Assembly (NCBI RefSeq): GCF_004027225.2
Contig: NC_044301.2
Span: forward strand, 25,484,210 to 25,548,209
Direction of reading: 5' to 3'
Length of the DNA: 64,000 nucleotides
From: Strigops habroptila
Taxonomy: Eukaryota > Chordata > Aves > Psittaciformes > Psittacidae
Both the position numbers and the translations under genes were made by a program. The notes below the pieces were generated by a model. The model searched no databases. It was not told where the DNA came from and worked only from the letters and a program-made list of their open reading frames with translations. Shown here one piece after another: positions 46,501 through 57,880 of the stretch; positions within the stretch are counted from its first letter, which is position 1, and each line of letters starts with the position of its first letter.

Positions 46501-47789
46501 ACCCAATCTGTTTGACTACTTCTTTTTATTACAATAAAGCACAAAAACTGTTAAACTGCAGCCTGTATAAGACAAATTTATATCCTGGTAATGTATTGCA
46601 TACATAACTCTTAAAATCATTATACAAAAAGAAGTCAAGTCAATGAAATATGAGCAGTACTAAGCTTCTATCCAGACTGGAGAATCTTTAATAACATGGG
46701 AACTGATGTGACTCCTATCAACTTGCTTTTAAACACCTGCCTTACTGATTCCAGCAATTGCCCTTCTGGCTCTCTTCCTGCTTTAATACATGATATAGCA
46801 ACATAAGGAGTGGGTGATGCCTTATACACAAAGAAATTATTTCTTGATACAGCGCAGAAGTGTTACAAGTCTGCTAAATAGACTGCATTTGGTTTTCTAA
46901 AGAAAGCAAATTTTTAATCTTAGTTTGGTTCTTCAGTTTCTTGTCAAAATCAGTATAGAAGCTGTGCAAGTTCCTGATCTGACTGCAAGTGGTCTCCTAG
47001 GCTAAACTTTTCTTACTGTCTACACCCAAGAAGAGTGCTGAGTTTGTTTTGCCAGCCTCCCCCTTCCCATGCTGCTCTGAGAAATTGTAAGTCAACCTGT
47101 ATTACCAATACAAAAAAAAGGAAGTACAGCTGCAGCCTACTCTAGGGTAAAACACAGTCTTTTGATAGCTAAGGAATGCTTACCAATCCTTTGACAACAA
47201 GCTACTACATATAGAAGCACTTAAGAACGCTTGCTGCTTGATTATGCATGTTTAATACACTTGCTCAATTCCCTGTTCATCACCCAGCACTGAGGGGAAG
47301 CCTGAAGCATCAGGCACAGCAGCACAATGCTGGGCTGTAAATGACTTCATGTAGGATGGAACTTGTCATTTGGCCTTAAACAGTGGAATTTTGTCTTCCC
47401 TTTTGACACCTATTCACAGAAACACTGTGTCTGCTAGTCTATCTGCTTCTGCTGCTTGTCTTGGCTCTCGAGGGTTTGGTGGGGGGTATTAATCCATGCA
47501 GAAATAAGTAAGAAATTACTGCTGTGCAAAATCTATACAAGCACTACAGCTGACGAGGGTACTCGAGGAAACCATTTTGCAGTCTTGACTATAGCACTAC
47601 CTTACCTGCCTGACAAACACTGCCTTTATCTCTTCCACTGCTGAACCACGAGAATAGGAATACGATTCCAAAAGCAAATTAATATATTTAGATGTTTGGG
47701 TTTTTTTCCTACATATAACTAAGCACAGATATTTGCAGTTAACCAGCCATCCTACTCTCTTTCCCACCCCCTGAAAATTGAAATAACGA
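43546..47789. other. AT-rich host sequence without a recognisable gene
   Basis: About 4.2 kb upstream of the CpG island, with an A/C-rich low-complexity tract at about 43687-43800. No supported exon or RNA gene. It might be intron or flank of the gene served by the island. Confidence 0.55.
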
Positions 47790-48600
47790 AACTACTTAAA
47801 AAGCATATGTGCTGCACCGCTTTGTTCATCGCGGTCCACCTCGCGGTGCTCTCTCCCTGCCAGGCAACTCGTGTCTTCATCGGCCTCCGGCGCTCGGCTG
47901 CCAAAAGCCCCTCGAGCCGGGCCCCGCCGGCAGCTCGGAGCCGAGGGGCGGGCGGGGATGCAATGTGGATGGGCGGGGAGGGAAGGGGGGGGCTTTACCT
48001 GCCGCGTTCCCCTGCGAAGCCAGGGGCGCCTGGAGTTGCTGCATCCACGGCAGGGCGGTGCTCAGAGTGTCTGGCGGAGGCGGCTGGGCGTCGGGGCCAT
48101 CGCCGCGCCGTGGAGCGCTGGGAAAGGAGTACCGCCGGAGCCTTCGTCAGCCGGGGGAGACTCAGTACCTGGACGCTGAACAGCTCCACGGAGCGCCACA
48201 GGCGGGGCCGGGGCCGGCGCCGCCGCCGCGCTCTCCGCCCCGCCTCCCTGCGCGGCGCTCCCGCGGTAGGCGGGGACTCGGCCCGCGGGCGGAGGCCGCC
48301 GAGCAGAAAGGGCGGGAGTGACCACAGTTCCCAGCTGTCCCCGCGGCGGGAGCAGATGATTGTGTTTCTAGGGGCAGCCGGGAGCTGTAATCCCGTCGTT
48401 CGTGCAAGCGGCGTTGGGGGCTTGGTTGGGCGGTGCTGTGAGCGGGGCTGACTGCCGGCCTGCCCGGGAGCTCGTGGCCTGGACCTTCTGCCCCGCTGTG
48501 GGCCCGCGCGCGGGCGAACCAACGGTGTTCCGCTCCCTGAGGGCGGCTGGGCTCCTCCTGCCTGGTGCTTGGCGGTGCCCAGGCTGCCCCTCACCGGTAC
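47790..48600. promoter_or_regulatory. CpG island, probable host gene promoter and first exon region
   Basis: The only long GC-rich, CpG-dense block in host sequence: many CCGCC, GCGCG and GGGCGG motifs, including GC boxes near 47945, 47971 and 48311. At 48321-48338 the sequence ACCACAGTTCCCAGCTGT resembles the ZNF143/THAP11 promoter motif (ACTACAATTCCCA type). A donor-like CCG/GTACGT occurs near 48597. Long overlapping frames on both strands are what GC-rich DNA gives by chance and none is recognisable as a protein. Direction of transcription is not clear, and the gene is not identified. Confidence 0.72.
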
Positions 48601-49840
48601 GTTATCAGGGGATCGCTGCGCTCTTTGTGGAGACTGTTCAAAATGTTCTCCTACACTTCTTCCGCAGTGTTAGGGGAGAAAAAGAAAGCGATATTATAGC
48701 TCTTAAGGTCTTTAATAAAGTCCTGAAAGCTGTGCTCCCTCCCACCAAGATTTGGAAGCTAGAAGGTACATGTAAATAGTTAAACAGAGTCAGGGCTCTG
48801 TCTTGCTAATCAAAAGCAAAGCACTACAAAAAATGTAGCAAAAAAATGCTGTAGCCCAATTGCAGCTGGCTTTCAGAAAGGCATCTCTAATACCAGTGTT
48901 TATACAGGGCTCTTCAGATAGTTATGAAGCATTTTATGAAGCAGGGTGTGTTATTTATTAGTTAACTTATGCATGAACTGATGCAGTATTTCCAAACAGT
49001 TTTTCTATTAACTTGCTCATCGAAAGAAAAAATAGCTATTCAGGGTAGTTTTAATTAGAAATTAATTTGCATTTTTGGTAATGACCACAATAGAAGAATC
49101 TTGCAGGAGTTGTTTAAAGAAAAGAGTTAATGAGTCAATTTAGAAGTTTGAGCACTAGCCCATATCTCACCCTGAATTAGGTGCTGTTGGAAGATGCTGA
49201 AGGCTTGCAGATAGAATCCTGTATGTTAGGGTTGCATGTGTGCCCCTGCTACTGCTGCTTTGAAACCCTCATGTCCAACCCTCGCCCTCATCTAGGAGAA
49301 GGTTCTTAACAACTGTACTGCAAGCTAGCAAGCAATATGACAGAAAGCTAGGAGAATTGCATTAAACTAAGCAGTCTCTTTTATTTACACTAGGTTAGCA
49401 AGACCTTCCTTTGGGTTGTCTTCATCCCTGTGTGGTTTATTCTAAACTAGTGATGCAGGCGAAGTTAGATTTACTTGTTCTTTTTTTCAATGGGTAGATA
49501 TTGTAATGATTTCTCATCCCCTTTCAGGTGCTTTCTTGGATAGTTCTTAAATGTAACAGGTGCCCTTGATAGCAACTGGGTCATGCAGCCACACGCTACT
49601 GAGCAAGTTCCCTTCTGCTGCTATCCTAAAGAGGAGAGAATTTGGCACTGACTCTGTTATGTGTTGCATAGTGATTCTTGGATTTAAAGCAGTCAGATTT
49701 GTACTGTAACGGATGCCTGCTCTGATACTACATTATATGCTACCAGCATACTAATTTGATAACAAAGTAAAATCTGTGGAATACATACGGCTGTTTCATA
49801 ATTATTCTAATGTTTGCTACATGATGACTACTAAGTTACT
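48601..49840. other. Host sequence next to the CpG island
   Basis: AT-rich sequence with no supported exon. The short frame ending at 48779 continues from the island but resembles nothing known to me. It ends at a new ERVL-like LTR start at 49841. Confidence 0.5.
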
Positions 49841-50154
49841 TGTCCTGGGATCAGCTGTAACAGTTATTTTTCTTCAATAGAAGTATTGATCATAAAACTG
49901 CTCTGGTATGCATTCTCAGCATTGCCATCACCTCTATGTTTGGGAGCCATGTAATGGGAGTTATTAATAATTATACCTCTTTTTTTTCCCCCCCTCAGAG
50001 GACCAACCTATGGAGGAGACATCCTCCCACACCTTCCGCTCCCCCACCAGGCTGTTTATGTGGAATTTGAGAATTTTAAAGATTTTGAATATCCTTTGAG
50101 TACCCTTGAAACCAACCTTGCTCCTTTTTCTGGAAACCAGCATGCTGCTGCATA
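49841..50154 (+). mobile_element. ERVL-like fragment: LTR start joined to gag (copy F, left part)
   Basis: Only the first about 35 bases of an LTR (TGTCCTGGGATCAGC) remain, joined near 49876 to gag sequence matching about 2385-2650 of copy B (ATTGATCATAAAACTG). The LTR remainder, primer site and gag start are deleted. It stops at a CR1, and gag of the same strand resumes at 59491, so copy F is split by the CR1 and ERVK block. Confidence 0.85.
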
Positions 50155-51199
50155 TAGAATCATAGAATCATAGAATAGTTAGGGTTGGAAAGAACCTTAA
50201 GATCATCTAGTTCCAACCCCCCTGCCATGGGCAGGGACACCTTGCACTAAACCATGTGGCCCAAGGCTCTGTCCAACCTTGCCTTAAACACTGCTTGGAA
50301 CTAGATGATCTTAAGGGGATCATAAAACTTCCTTGTGCAACCTGTTCCAGTGCCTCACCACCCTCACTGTAAACAACTTCTTATATCTAAAGTGAACTGC
50401 CCCTGTTTAAGTTTGAACCCGTTACCCCTTGTCCTACCACTACAGTCCCTAATGAAGAGTCCCTCCCCAGCATCCTTATAGGCCCACTTCAGATACTGGA
50501 AGGCTGCTAGGAGGTCTCCATGCAATCTTTCACATCCCTTCCCAGATTTAATTCTAACTGTGCCTTAGCTTTCCTAACCTGGTCCCTAGCTTCCCGGACA
50601 ACGTTCCTGTATTCTTCCCAGGCCGCCTGTCCTTGCTTCCACCTTCTATAAGCTTCTTTTTTCCCTCGAAGTTTCCTCAGCTGCTCCTTGTCCATCCTTG
50701 GAGGTCTCCTGGCCCTCCTGCCGCACTTCCTTCTAGTCGGGACGCAACACTCTTGAGCTTGGAGCAGGTGATCCTTGAATATCAACCAGCAGTCTTGGCC
50801 CCCCCTGCCCTCTAGGGCTTTATCCCATGGAACCTTACTAAGCAGGTTCCTGAAGAGGCCAAAGTCTGCTGTCTTGAAGTCCAGGGCAGTGAGCTTGCTG
50901 CATGCTCTTCTCACTGTCCTAAGGATCTCGAACTCCACCATCTCACGATCACTACAGCCAAGGCTGCCCTGGAGTGTCACATTTCCAACCAGTCCCTCCC
51001 TGTTGGTGAGCGCAAGGTCAAGCATGGCACCTCTCCTTGTCGGCTCCTCTGTTACTTGCAAGAGGAAGTTGTCTTCCACACAATCGAGGAACCTCCTGGA
51101 TTGCTTTTGCCGGGCCGTACTGTCCCTCCAACAGATGTCAGGATGGTTGAAGTCCCCCATGAGGACAAGGGCCTGCGAGCGTGAGGCTACTCCTATCTT
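50155..51199 (-). mobile_element. CR1 LINE with internal deletion
   Basis: The 3' tail and RT C-terminus (50155-50518) are joined at about 50519 to the endonuclease C-terminal region (to about 51190), so most of the RT is deleted. Inside the 3' part, TGGAACTAGATGATCTTAAG at 50295-50314 is an inverted copy of CTTAAGATCATCTAGTTCCA at about 50197-50216. Confidence 0.88.
50519..51190 (-). pseudogene. CR1 ORF2 endonuclease C-terminus and linker
   Basis: Part of a minus frame (51445-50507). [16 protein letters not shown] is the AP-endonuclease motif of CR1, followed by [34 protein letters not shown] and the basic linker ([18 protein letters not shown]). The N-terminal endonuclease part is missing and the RT domain is deleted. 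Non-functional. Confidence 0.9.
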
Positions 51200-52449
51200 A
51201 CTCTGCCGTAAGACCAAAAACTCAGCCTGCTGCTGCTGCTCCTGCGGTTCTGCCTCCTGATAATTCCTGTGATGACCCAGATGACCCTTTTGACCCAAGG
51301 CTTGTTGATCCGGAAAAGGAGCCTGATTTATACCCCCCAGACCCTCATGATAAATGGGCAGCTGTAAAGGGAGAAGTGAGACGAGCGGGGGATGCAGATG
51401 TATTGCGTGCTTTCCCTGTGGTGTATATGCCTGATCAAGATCCAAGATGGGAAGGTCTCTCGTATGTTCTTATCAAAGATATCAGGCGAACAGTGACAGA
51501 CCATGGACTTGGGGCCCCATATACAACCCTTTTGATACAGTCTCTCTGTGATACTCATGTATTTACCCCAAATGATTTTAAAACGCTGTTTCGTTTGATA
51601 ATGATGGACATGCAATACACTATGTGGGAGTCGAAAATGAGACAGCTTGCAGGCACCCAGGCTACTGAAAACTTAGCGCTGGGGGCGCGTGACCCATTGT
51701 GAGCGGTCACTGCCGATGCATTACTGGGGCAAGCTGATTTTAGCACCAATGCTACGCAAGCTAGGATTTGCCAGGCAGGCTTGCAGCAAGTTAAACAATT
51801 GGCACTTCATGCTTTGAAAACTGTCCCTGAAGCCAGTAAACAGAGACAGCCTTTTGTTCGAATCAAACAAGAAGCAAACAAACCATTTATGAAATTTTTA
51901 GGTTGACTTAATGAGGCTCTGGAAAAACAGATCGCTAATGAGCAAGCACATGAATATATTTTCAAACAACTTGCTATTGAAAATGCTAACCCTGACTGTC
52001 AGAAAGTATTACGACCCTTATGAAATCCTAGCATAGATGATACGTTAAATGCTTGCATGAATATTGGGTCTAGACAACATGATTTGTCTCTGATTGCGGA
52101 AGCATTTGCAGCCTTGTCAGTTAAGTCACAGCAGTGCTTTTTGTGTGGTCAGTACAGCCATCTGAGAAAGGACTGTCCAAAACTAAAAGCAAATAATAGA
52201 GGGGGAACACCTGGAATCTGCCCACACTGTCATAAAGGGCCCCATTTTGCAAATCAATGTCGATCAAAATTTGACCGGAATGGCCAGCCTTTGACCTTAC
52301 CAGGAAACCCCAAGTGGAGCACGGCAAGGGGTCGCGCCATGACAATAAATCACCCCTCCAAATGGCCCCCTCACGGAGCTGCCGCAGTTTGTGCGCCAGC
52401 ACAAGAGGCAGCGCCGGAGTGGACCTGGCCACCTCAGGAGAAACAATAA
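51200..52449 (+). pseudogene. ERVK gag: capsid and nucleocapsid, three in-frame TGA stops
   Basis: A continuous frame from an acidic-proline spacer ([20 protein letters not shown]) through a capsid ([30 protein letters not shown], then QARICQAGLQQVKQLAL) to nucleocapsid with two CCHC knuckles (CFLCGQYSHLRKDC and CPHCHKGPHFANQC). TGA stops at about 51700, 51904 and 52021 break it; at least two sit where Trp would be plausible. The matrix domain is missing. Nucleocapsid knuckles bind and package viral RNA in this family. Confidence 0.9.
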
Positions 52450-53140
52450 TTCAAGACACATCAGTTGTGCTTATTCCAACTGGCACATATGGCCCACTCA
52501 GTCATGCAAAGGCAGCATTGTTAATTGGACGATCCTCTACAACAATAAGAGGCCTTTTTGTGCTGCCAGGGGTCATAGATGCTGATTTTGAGGGAGAAAT
52601 TAAAATAATGGCATGGACTCCAATGCCACCATGTACTATACCAGCATTAAGCCGAATCGCACAATTAATATATTTTTTACCCCAGTCACCGAGTGCCGTC
52701 CAAACTGTGTGGGGTTCAGGATGTTTTGGATCTACGGGGATGCCAGAAATTTATTGGACTCAACAATTAACTATGGATCGACCCCAATTGTCCTGTACTT
52801 TAAAATCAGGAGGGACACAAATTACTTTGCGAGGAATCGTCGATAGTGGAGCAGATGTTAGTCATTTCTGCGCCACAATGGCCCAATCAGTGGCCTTTAA
52901 TGGACGCTCATGCTTCCGTATCGGGAATTGGTGGTCAAACTTCTCCAAACCGGAACAAAGTGCCTGTTGTTATTTTTGGACTGGAAGGAAGATCTGCTTC
53001 GATCAGGCCCTACGTGTTACCCAGATCTCCTACCCTATGGGGCAGAGACTGTCTAAGCCAATGGGGAATGCACTTAAGCACAGATTTTTCCTAGGGGCCG
53101 CTGTTCTGCAGCAGATCCCACCTTTAACCTGGAAATCAGA
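52390..53140 (+). pseudogene. ERVK dUTPase-protease, frameshifted
   Basis: In frame 52314-53288: dUTPase motifs AGVDLATSGET, PTGTYGPL, GVIDADFEGEIKI and RIAQLIYF, which in beta-like retroviruses sit before the protease. The protease follows with intact GIVDSGADVSHF. Near 52870-52890 the true protease reading moves to another frame (VSGIGGQTSPNRNKVPV, LWGRDCLSQWG; 52846-53094). It starts in a frame overlapping the gag end, as expected for -1 frameshift expression. dUTPase removes dUTP; the protease matures Gag and Pol. Confidence 0.88.
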
Positions 53141-53960
53141 TGAGCCCATGTGGGTAGATCAGTGGCCCCTTCCAAAAGAAAAACTGCTGCAATTATACGA
53201 ATTGGTGGATGAACAGCTGAAAGCTGGTCGCATAGTCCCCGCAACCAGCCCATGGAACACACCTGTCTGTGATTTAGAAGAAAAATAATGCTTGGAGGCT
53301 TTTACATGATCTAAGAAAGATAAATGAGGTCATTGAGGATATGGGAGCCTTACAACCTAGGCTCCCCTCGCCAACAATGTTACCACAAACATGGACTCTT
53401 ATAGTCATTGACTTAAAAGACTGTTTTTTCACGATACCTCTTGCTCCACAAGATGTACCATGATTTGCCTTTTCTGTACCTTATATCAATGCCGCAGAGC
53501 TTCATAAAAGATATCATTGGAAAGTGTTGCCGCAAGGCATGAAAAACAGTCCCACACTATGCCAACAATTTATAGCGGCAGTTTTAAGCCTGATATGAGA
53601 GTGTTTTGAGAATGTTTTAATCTACCATTAATGACATCTTAATTGCTGCAGAATCAAAACAGACAGCCCAAAAGGTGAAACAGCAAGTGATCCAAGCAGT
53701 ATCAACGAAAGGGCTCAAAATTGCAGAAGAAAAAATACAAGAAACTCCACCTTGGAAATATTTAGGATGGAAAATATCTGAACAAAACATTCAACCTCAA
53801 AGTATCACCCTACAGACAGAAATAAAGACTCTAAATGATTTGCAAAAGCTTTTAGGAACCATAAACTGTATCCGTCCTCTTTTGGGAATATCTACTGAAG
53901 AACTCCATCCCCTCTTTGAACTATTGAAGGGAGACCTGTGTTTAACGTCTCCTTGAACGC
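53140..53960 (+). pseudogene. ERVK reverse transcriptase, catalytic site deleted
   Basis: Starts QWPLPKEKLLQLYELVDEQL, then frame changes at about 53285. It continues [32 protein letters not shown] (first Asp), [17 protein letters not shown]. The YMDD site is destroyed: the sequence around 53620-53640 reads through TAA into NDIL. Thumb region at 53675-53956 (EKIQETPPWKYLGWKI, NDLQKLLGTIN). Also a TGA in VP-FAFSV. Inactive. Confidence 0.9.
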
Positions 53961-54034
53961 TTACCCCCTCTGCAAAAACTGCCCTTGATAAAGTGATTAC
54001 AAGATTGACTGGTCAAGTCGTTCATCGGTGAAAA

Positions 54035-55640
54035 ATGAACCACCCTATTAGCCTTTTCATTTTTTATTCATCTTTTCAACCCTATGGGCTCTTAGTGCAG
54101 TGGGTTCTGCAAGACATATATCCATTGATTATCCTGGAATTGATATTTTTACCACATAATTTTGGAAAAACAGTTACAACAGCCATCGAAATGATAGCTA
54201 TGGTTATCCAGAAAGGAAGAGAGCGGTTATTGACTCTAGATGGTGTTGAACCTAATATTATCTATCTGCCTCTTGATACAAAACAGCTAACCTTTTTAAC
54301 TCACCAGTCTTTTGTTTTTCAGTGTGCTCTAGCGGATTTTACAGGACAGATTAGTATTCACTTCCCAGGACACAAAATTATGCAATCCCTACACTCTCTT
54401 CCCCTTTTACCTACTTCACAATTAGCTATCACACCAATAGCTGAAGCCCTCACAGTATTAGCTGGTGGGTCTGGCAAAACAGGTCGAGCAGTAATAGTTT
54501 GGAGAGACAGTGAAGAAAACTGGAAAAGTGATATACATATTGTCACAGGATCACCTCAGGTAGTAGAACTCTCTGCTGTAGTCCATGTTTTCAAATTATG
54601 GACTACTCCAATAAATATTATCACAGATTCTGCCTACGTGGCAGGCCTTGTTTCTAGGCTAGAACACGCCTTTTTGAAGGAAGTTTCCAACAGAACCTTA
54701 TTTGCCCTTCTCTGGGAGCTCAAGTGGCTCCCAGATCGATGGGCACACCCATATTTTATACAACACATATGCTCACATACCTCCCTACCCAGACGCATAA
54801 GTGAGGGAAACACACAGGCTGACAGGCTTGCAGGTATTACGGTCTTACCTGACCATTTTGCACAAGCTCGTTTATCCCATGAGTTTTATCATCAAAATGC
54901 AAAAGCTCTGCAATGTACTTTTCAGCTAACTCGGGACCAGGCGAGGCAAATCATACAATTGTGTCCCGATTGTCAACAAGTTTTGCCTGCACTGATGATC
55001 AGAACTAATCCTCGAGGTCTTTTGTCACTTGAAATTTGACAGACAGATGTTACTCATGTACCAGAATTTGGCAAATACAAATATGTCCATGTTTCTATCG
55101 ACACTTTTTCATCTTGTATTTATGCATCGGTACACTCAGGCGAAAAGGCCAAAGATGTCTGTCAACATTTTATTACAGCCTTTTCCACCCTGGGAGTCCC
55201 AAAAACCATAAAAACCGATAATGGCCCAGGCTATATAGCACACAAAACACAGGCATTTTTTCAACAATGGGGAATTCAACATATCACAGGTATTCCACAT
55301 TCTCCCACAGGCCAAGCCATTATTGAATGCACACATAGCACTCTTAAAACCATGTTGCAGAAACAAAAAAGGGGGAGTTTAGGGTTAACCCCACAAGAAC
55401 ATATAGCTAAAGCCTGTTATGTTTTGAATTTTTTAAATCACTGGACGGAGGATGGACCTCCTATACAGCGCCATTTCGGGGGTTCTAAAGATCTTAAACA
55501 GGGAAAAGCTCATGTTAAAGTATGTAACCTCGAAACCCATGAATGGGAAGGCCCATTCCCTTTAATAACCTGGGGATGAGGCTATGCTTGTGTTTCCACA
55601 GATAAAGGACCTTGTTGGGTTCCTGCATGATGGGTCCGTC
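54035..55640 (+). pseudogene. ERVK RNase H and integrase, nearly open
   Basis: Frame 54035-55039 holds an RT connection region, RNase H (ALTVLAGGSGKTGRAV with the first Asp altered, VVELSAVVHV, ITDSAYVAGL, GNTQADRLAG) and the integrase zinc module (SHEFYHQ, CPDCQQ). A TGA at 55037-55039 replaces the Trp expected before QTDVTHVP. After it, all three integrase acids are present (TDVTH, IKTDNGPGY, QAIIECTH). A TGA follows ITWG near 55578, then the C-terminal piece GYACVSTDKGPCWVPA. Confidence 0.9.
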
Positions 55641-56733
55641 CAGCTTTGTCCTCTGCCTCCTTGTCGCAGAAGGACTGACCATGCCATGGATCCCCAACCA
55701 GCCAAAAGAAAATATCTGGGTGACATTGGCTAATGTGACCGGACAGGACACTCTGTGTCTGTCTGTTGCAACGCCTATGAACCCATTTAGCACGTCTGGT
55801 GGGACTGCCATTGGATGATTGGACGTGTCTCATTGATACACCCATCATTGATGTATTCATGAAAGATGGAAAACCTGTGGACACATGGGACGGCTGGATG
55901 CCAAGTCGGCAGTTAGTCTCTCTAGAACCCCAAGAAATTGATTTGTTAGGTTCTGTTAAAATGGATGAATGTTTGTATTTTAATTATACAGGTCAGAATC
56001 AATCATTAATTCAAATTAACTCTTCTTTGTCTGTCTATCGAAATGCCTCTATATGGTGTAATCATATGTCTGTTACCATTTCTCGCTCTTCTAATAGTCC
56101 TATATTGCTTCCCCAAGGCGTCTTTCTAATCTGCGGAGATTGAGCATGGCCTGGCATCCCTTCTCACCTACGAGGAGGCCCTTGTAGTCTAGGCAGATTA
56201 ACAATGTTAACCCCAAATATTTCTATGATACTGAATTATACTAGATTCCACCATCTCTGCAAGTTAAAAAGATCTGCTCATGCTTTTACTTCCAACTGCA
56301 AAGACATGGCTACATTCTGGAGTCCTGCAGAGAGAATCTGTGTCCTTTTTTGCACCAGGAGTAGCCGCTGCACAAGCTCTTGCAACTCTAAACAAATTAG
56401 GATGTTGGCTTGCAAAGCAAACAAAGGCCACATCTAATGCTCTTTCCAGTCTCCTCCTCGATATAGATTCCGTAAGACATGCAACCTTACAAAATTGGGC
56501 TGCCATAGATTTTCTTCTCCTTGCCCATGGTCATGGGTGTGAGGACTTTGAAGGTCTATGTTGCATGAACCTTTCAGACCACTCTGAATCGGTTCACAAA
56601 AGTATACAAACTCTTCAAGAACTTACAGGAAAACTTCAGGTTGAGGATGACTGGCCCCCTTTTTCAGGTTTATTTGCTGGAATAAGAGCATGGGTAAAAA
56701 AATTGATTATGTTAGGAGCTCTTGTTTTGTTAG
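55619..56733 (+). pseudogene. ERVK env, 5' part (surface subunit and TM ectodomain)
   Basis: Signal-like start overlapping the integrase end (SSFVLCLLVAEGLTMPW), then surface-subunit pieces in two frames (WVTLANVTGQDTLCLSV; 55799-56143 with several NxS/T sites). The TM subunit (56280 on) has a fusion-peptide-like FFAPGVAAAQALATL, a heptad region, LQNWAAIDFLLLA and an intact CX6CC (CEDFEGLCC). It is cut at 56733 by the nested provirus. Frameshifts and a large loss in the surface subunit make it inactive. Confidence 0.87.
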
Positions 56734-57103
56734 CGTGGTGTATGAAAGGCACAGACTCAGAGCATCTTCATGCAGCAAATCAATTAATTGCCTATTGCTC
56801 TAGCTTTTATACCATTCTAGCAAAAGATATTTTTAGCCTATTGCTCTACCTTTTATACCAAGCTAGTTTTAGCACATCATCTTTAGTTCCTGGTTTACAG
56901 TTTTGTTTTGTCAACATTCGTCGTCGTTTCACAAACAGTCCCAAAATGACCAGTTCCTTATCTTTCTGTTCTCCTGCTTCTGTCCATCTGGGTTGCTCTG
57001 CTTGATCACACAGTGTACTTTGCTTCTTCTTTAATTCTTTCTTCTCCAGCCAAGCAGTTACTTCTCTTTGGCAACAATCAAATAGTTTCCATCCTCTCCT
57101 ACA
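56734..57103 (-). repeat. Nested ERVK 3' LTR
   Basis: 370 bp. The outer end is CGTGGTGTATG where the partner has TGTGGCGTATG. The poly(A) signal is changed: minus reading CAATTAATTG against CAATAAAGTG in the 5' LTR. Polypurine tract AAGAAGGGGGAGA adjoins at 57104-57116. Confidence 0.92.
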
Positions 57104-57185
57104 TCTCCCCCTTCTTTATTTATCTGCAAAAGGGCAAGGTTCACATATTACTGCATGACCATAACCTGATTCATACTTTGTTTGA

Positions 57186-57470
57186 TCATTGAACACAAGA
57201 AAAAAGACAAGGAAGACATAAGGAAATCATTAATACAGCAATTAGAGCTATTAAAATAAACCCTGTGATATTTTTGACCCATGGTCCAAAATTCCCGAGC
57301 CATGAAAACAGACCAAAAGCATCCCAGCCCTGATTTAGCTGCAAGTCTTTGTTTAAATCTTTCAATTTCTGGATACTCTTATGAATCAATTCTGAGTGGT
57401 CGCTTAAATTCATGTAACGCATTCCATTAAAATCCTCGCACCCATGTTTAAATAACACAGACACAATCAC
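57186..57470 (-). pseudogene. Nested ERVK env TM C-terminal half
   Basis: 94-codon frame: GCEDFNGMRYMNLSDHSEL, heptad-like segment, tryptophan-rich LFSWLGNFGPWVKN and a membrane span (FILIALIAVLMISLCLPCL). The CC of the CX6CC motif reads RY, so the SU-TM disulfide motif is lost. The upstream fusion-peptide region is deleted. Confidence 0.88.
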
Positions 57471-57479
57471 ACTCTTGCT

Positions 57480-57880
57480 CAGCCTCCTCCATGTGTGTGT
57501 ATCTGCTCATTAGTTTTATCATCTATATAATATATAAAAGTGAATTGGTATATTTTAACATACTTATGTGCCAACATTAAAAATAATGTGGCTATTGAAA
57601 ACATTTTTAAATTCTATTTTCATCATATGGAACAATTAATTTTAGTAAGTTTTTAATTATTTTAACACAAAGGTGCATATAAAGATGTGGCATAACTTCC
57701 ATGCTGTTATGGCTGAGTTTTTGGGGTGAACGAAAGAGAGCCTACCAAATGTGCAAGGCCCCCCAACTGCTGAGCTAGCCATTATGATTTAAAAAGTTCG
57801 AGACGAATGTGGCTTTCCATAGTCTATCTTGTGGGGAGTCTTGATCCCGGTTCCCCCTTTCCTTTTTTTTTTTTTTTTTG
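57480..57880. other. Unexplained AT-rich segment inside the nested provirus
   Basis: Sits between the env TM remnant and gag of the nested provirus where pol should be. It contains AT-rich sequence (57500-57690), a more complex part (57700-57850) and a T-run of about 17 near 57869-57885 (an A-run on the minus strand). I do not recognise it; it could be captured cellular sequence. Confidence 0.5.

Noticed and set aside
47807..48594. Long overlapping frames on both strands of the CpG island (up to 214 codons)
   Set aside because: GC-rich DNA has few stops by chance. Arg/Gly/Pro-rich composition, overlap of several frames and no recognised domain argue against coding.
56743..57005. Continuation of the outer env frame into a long cytoplasmic tail
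   Set aside because: These residues are read from the antisense strand of the nested LTR; the same peptide appears at 58756-59028. The real tail resumes at 59133.
57740..57790. tRNA-like or SINE A-box on the minus strand
   Set aside because: No B-box at the right distance and no cloverleaf could be drawn.
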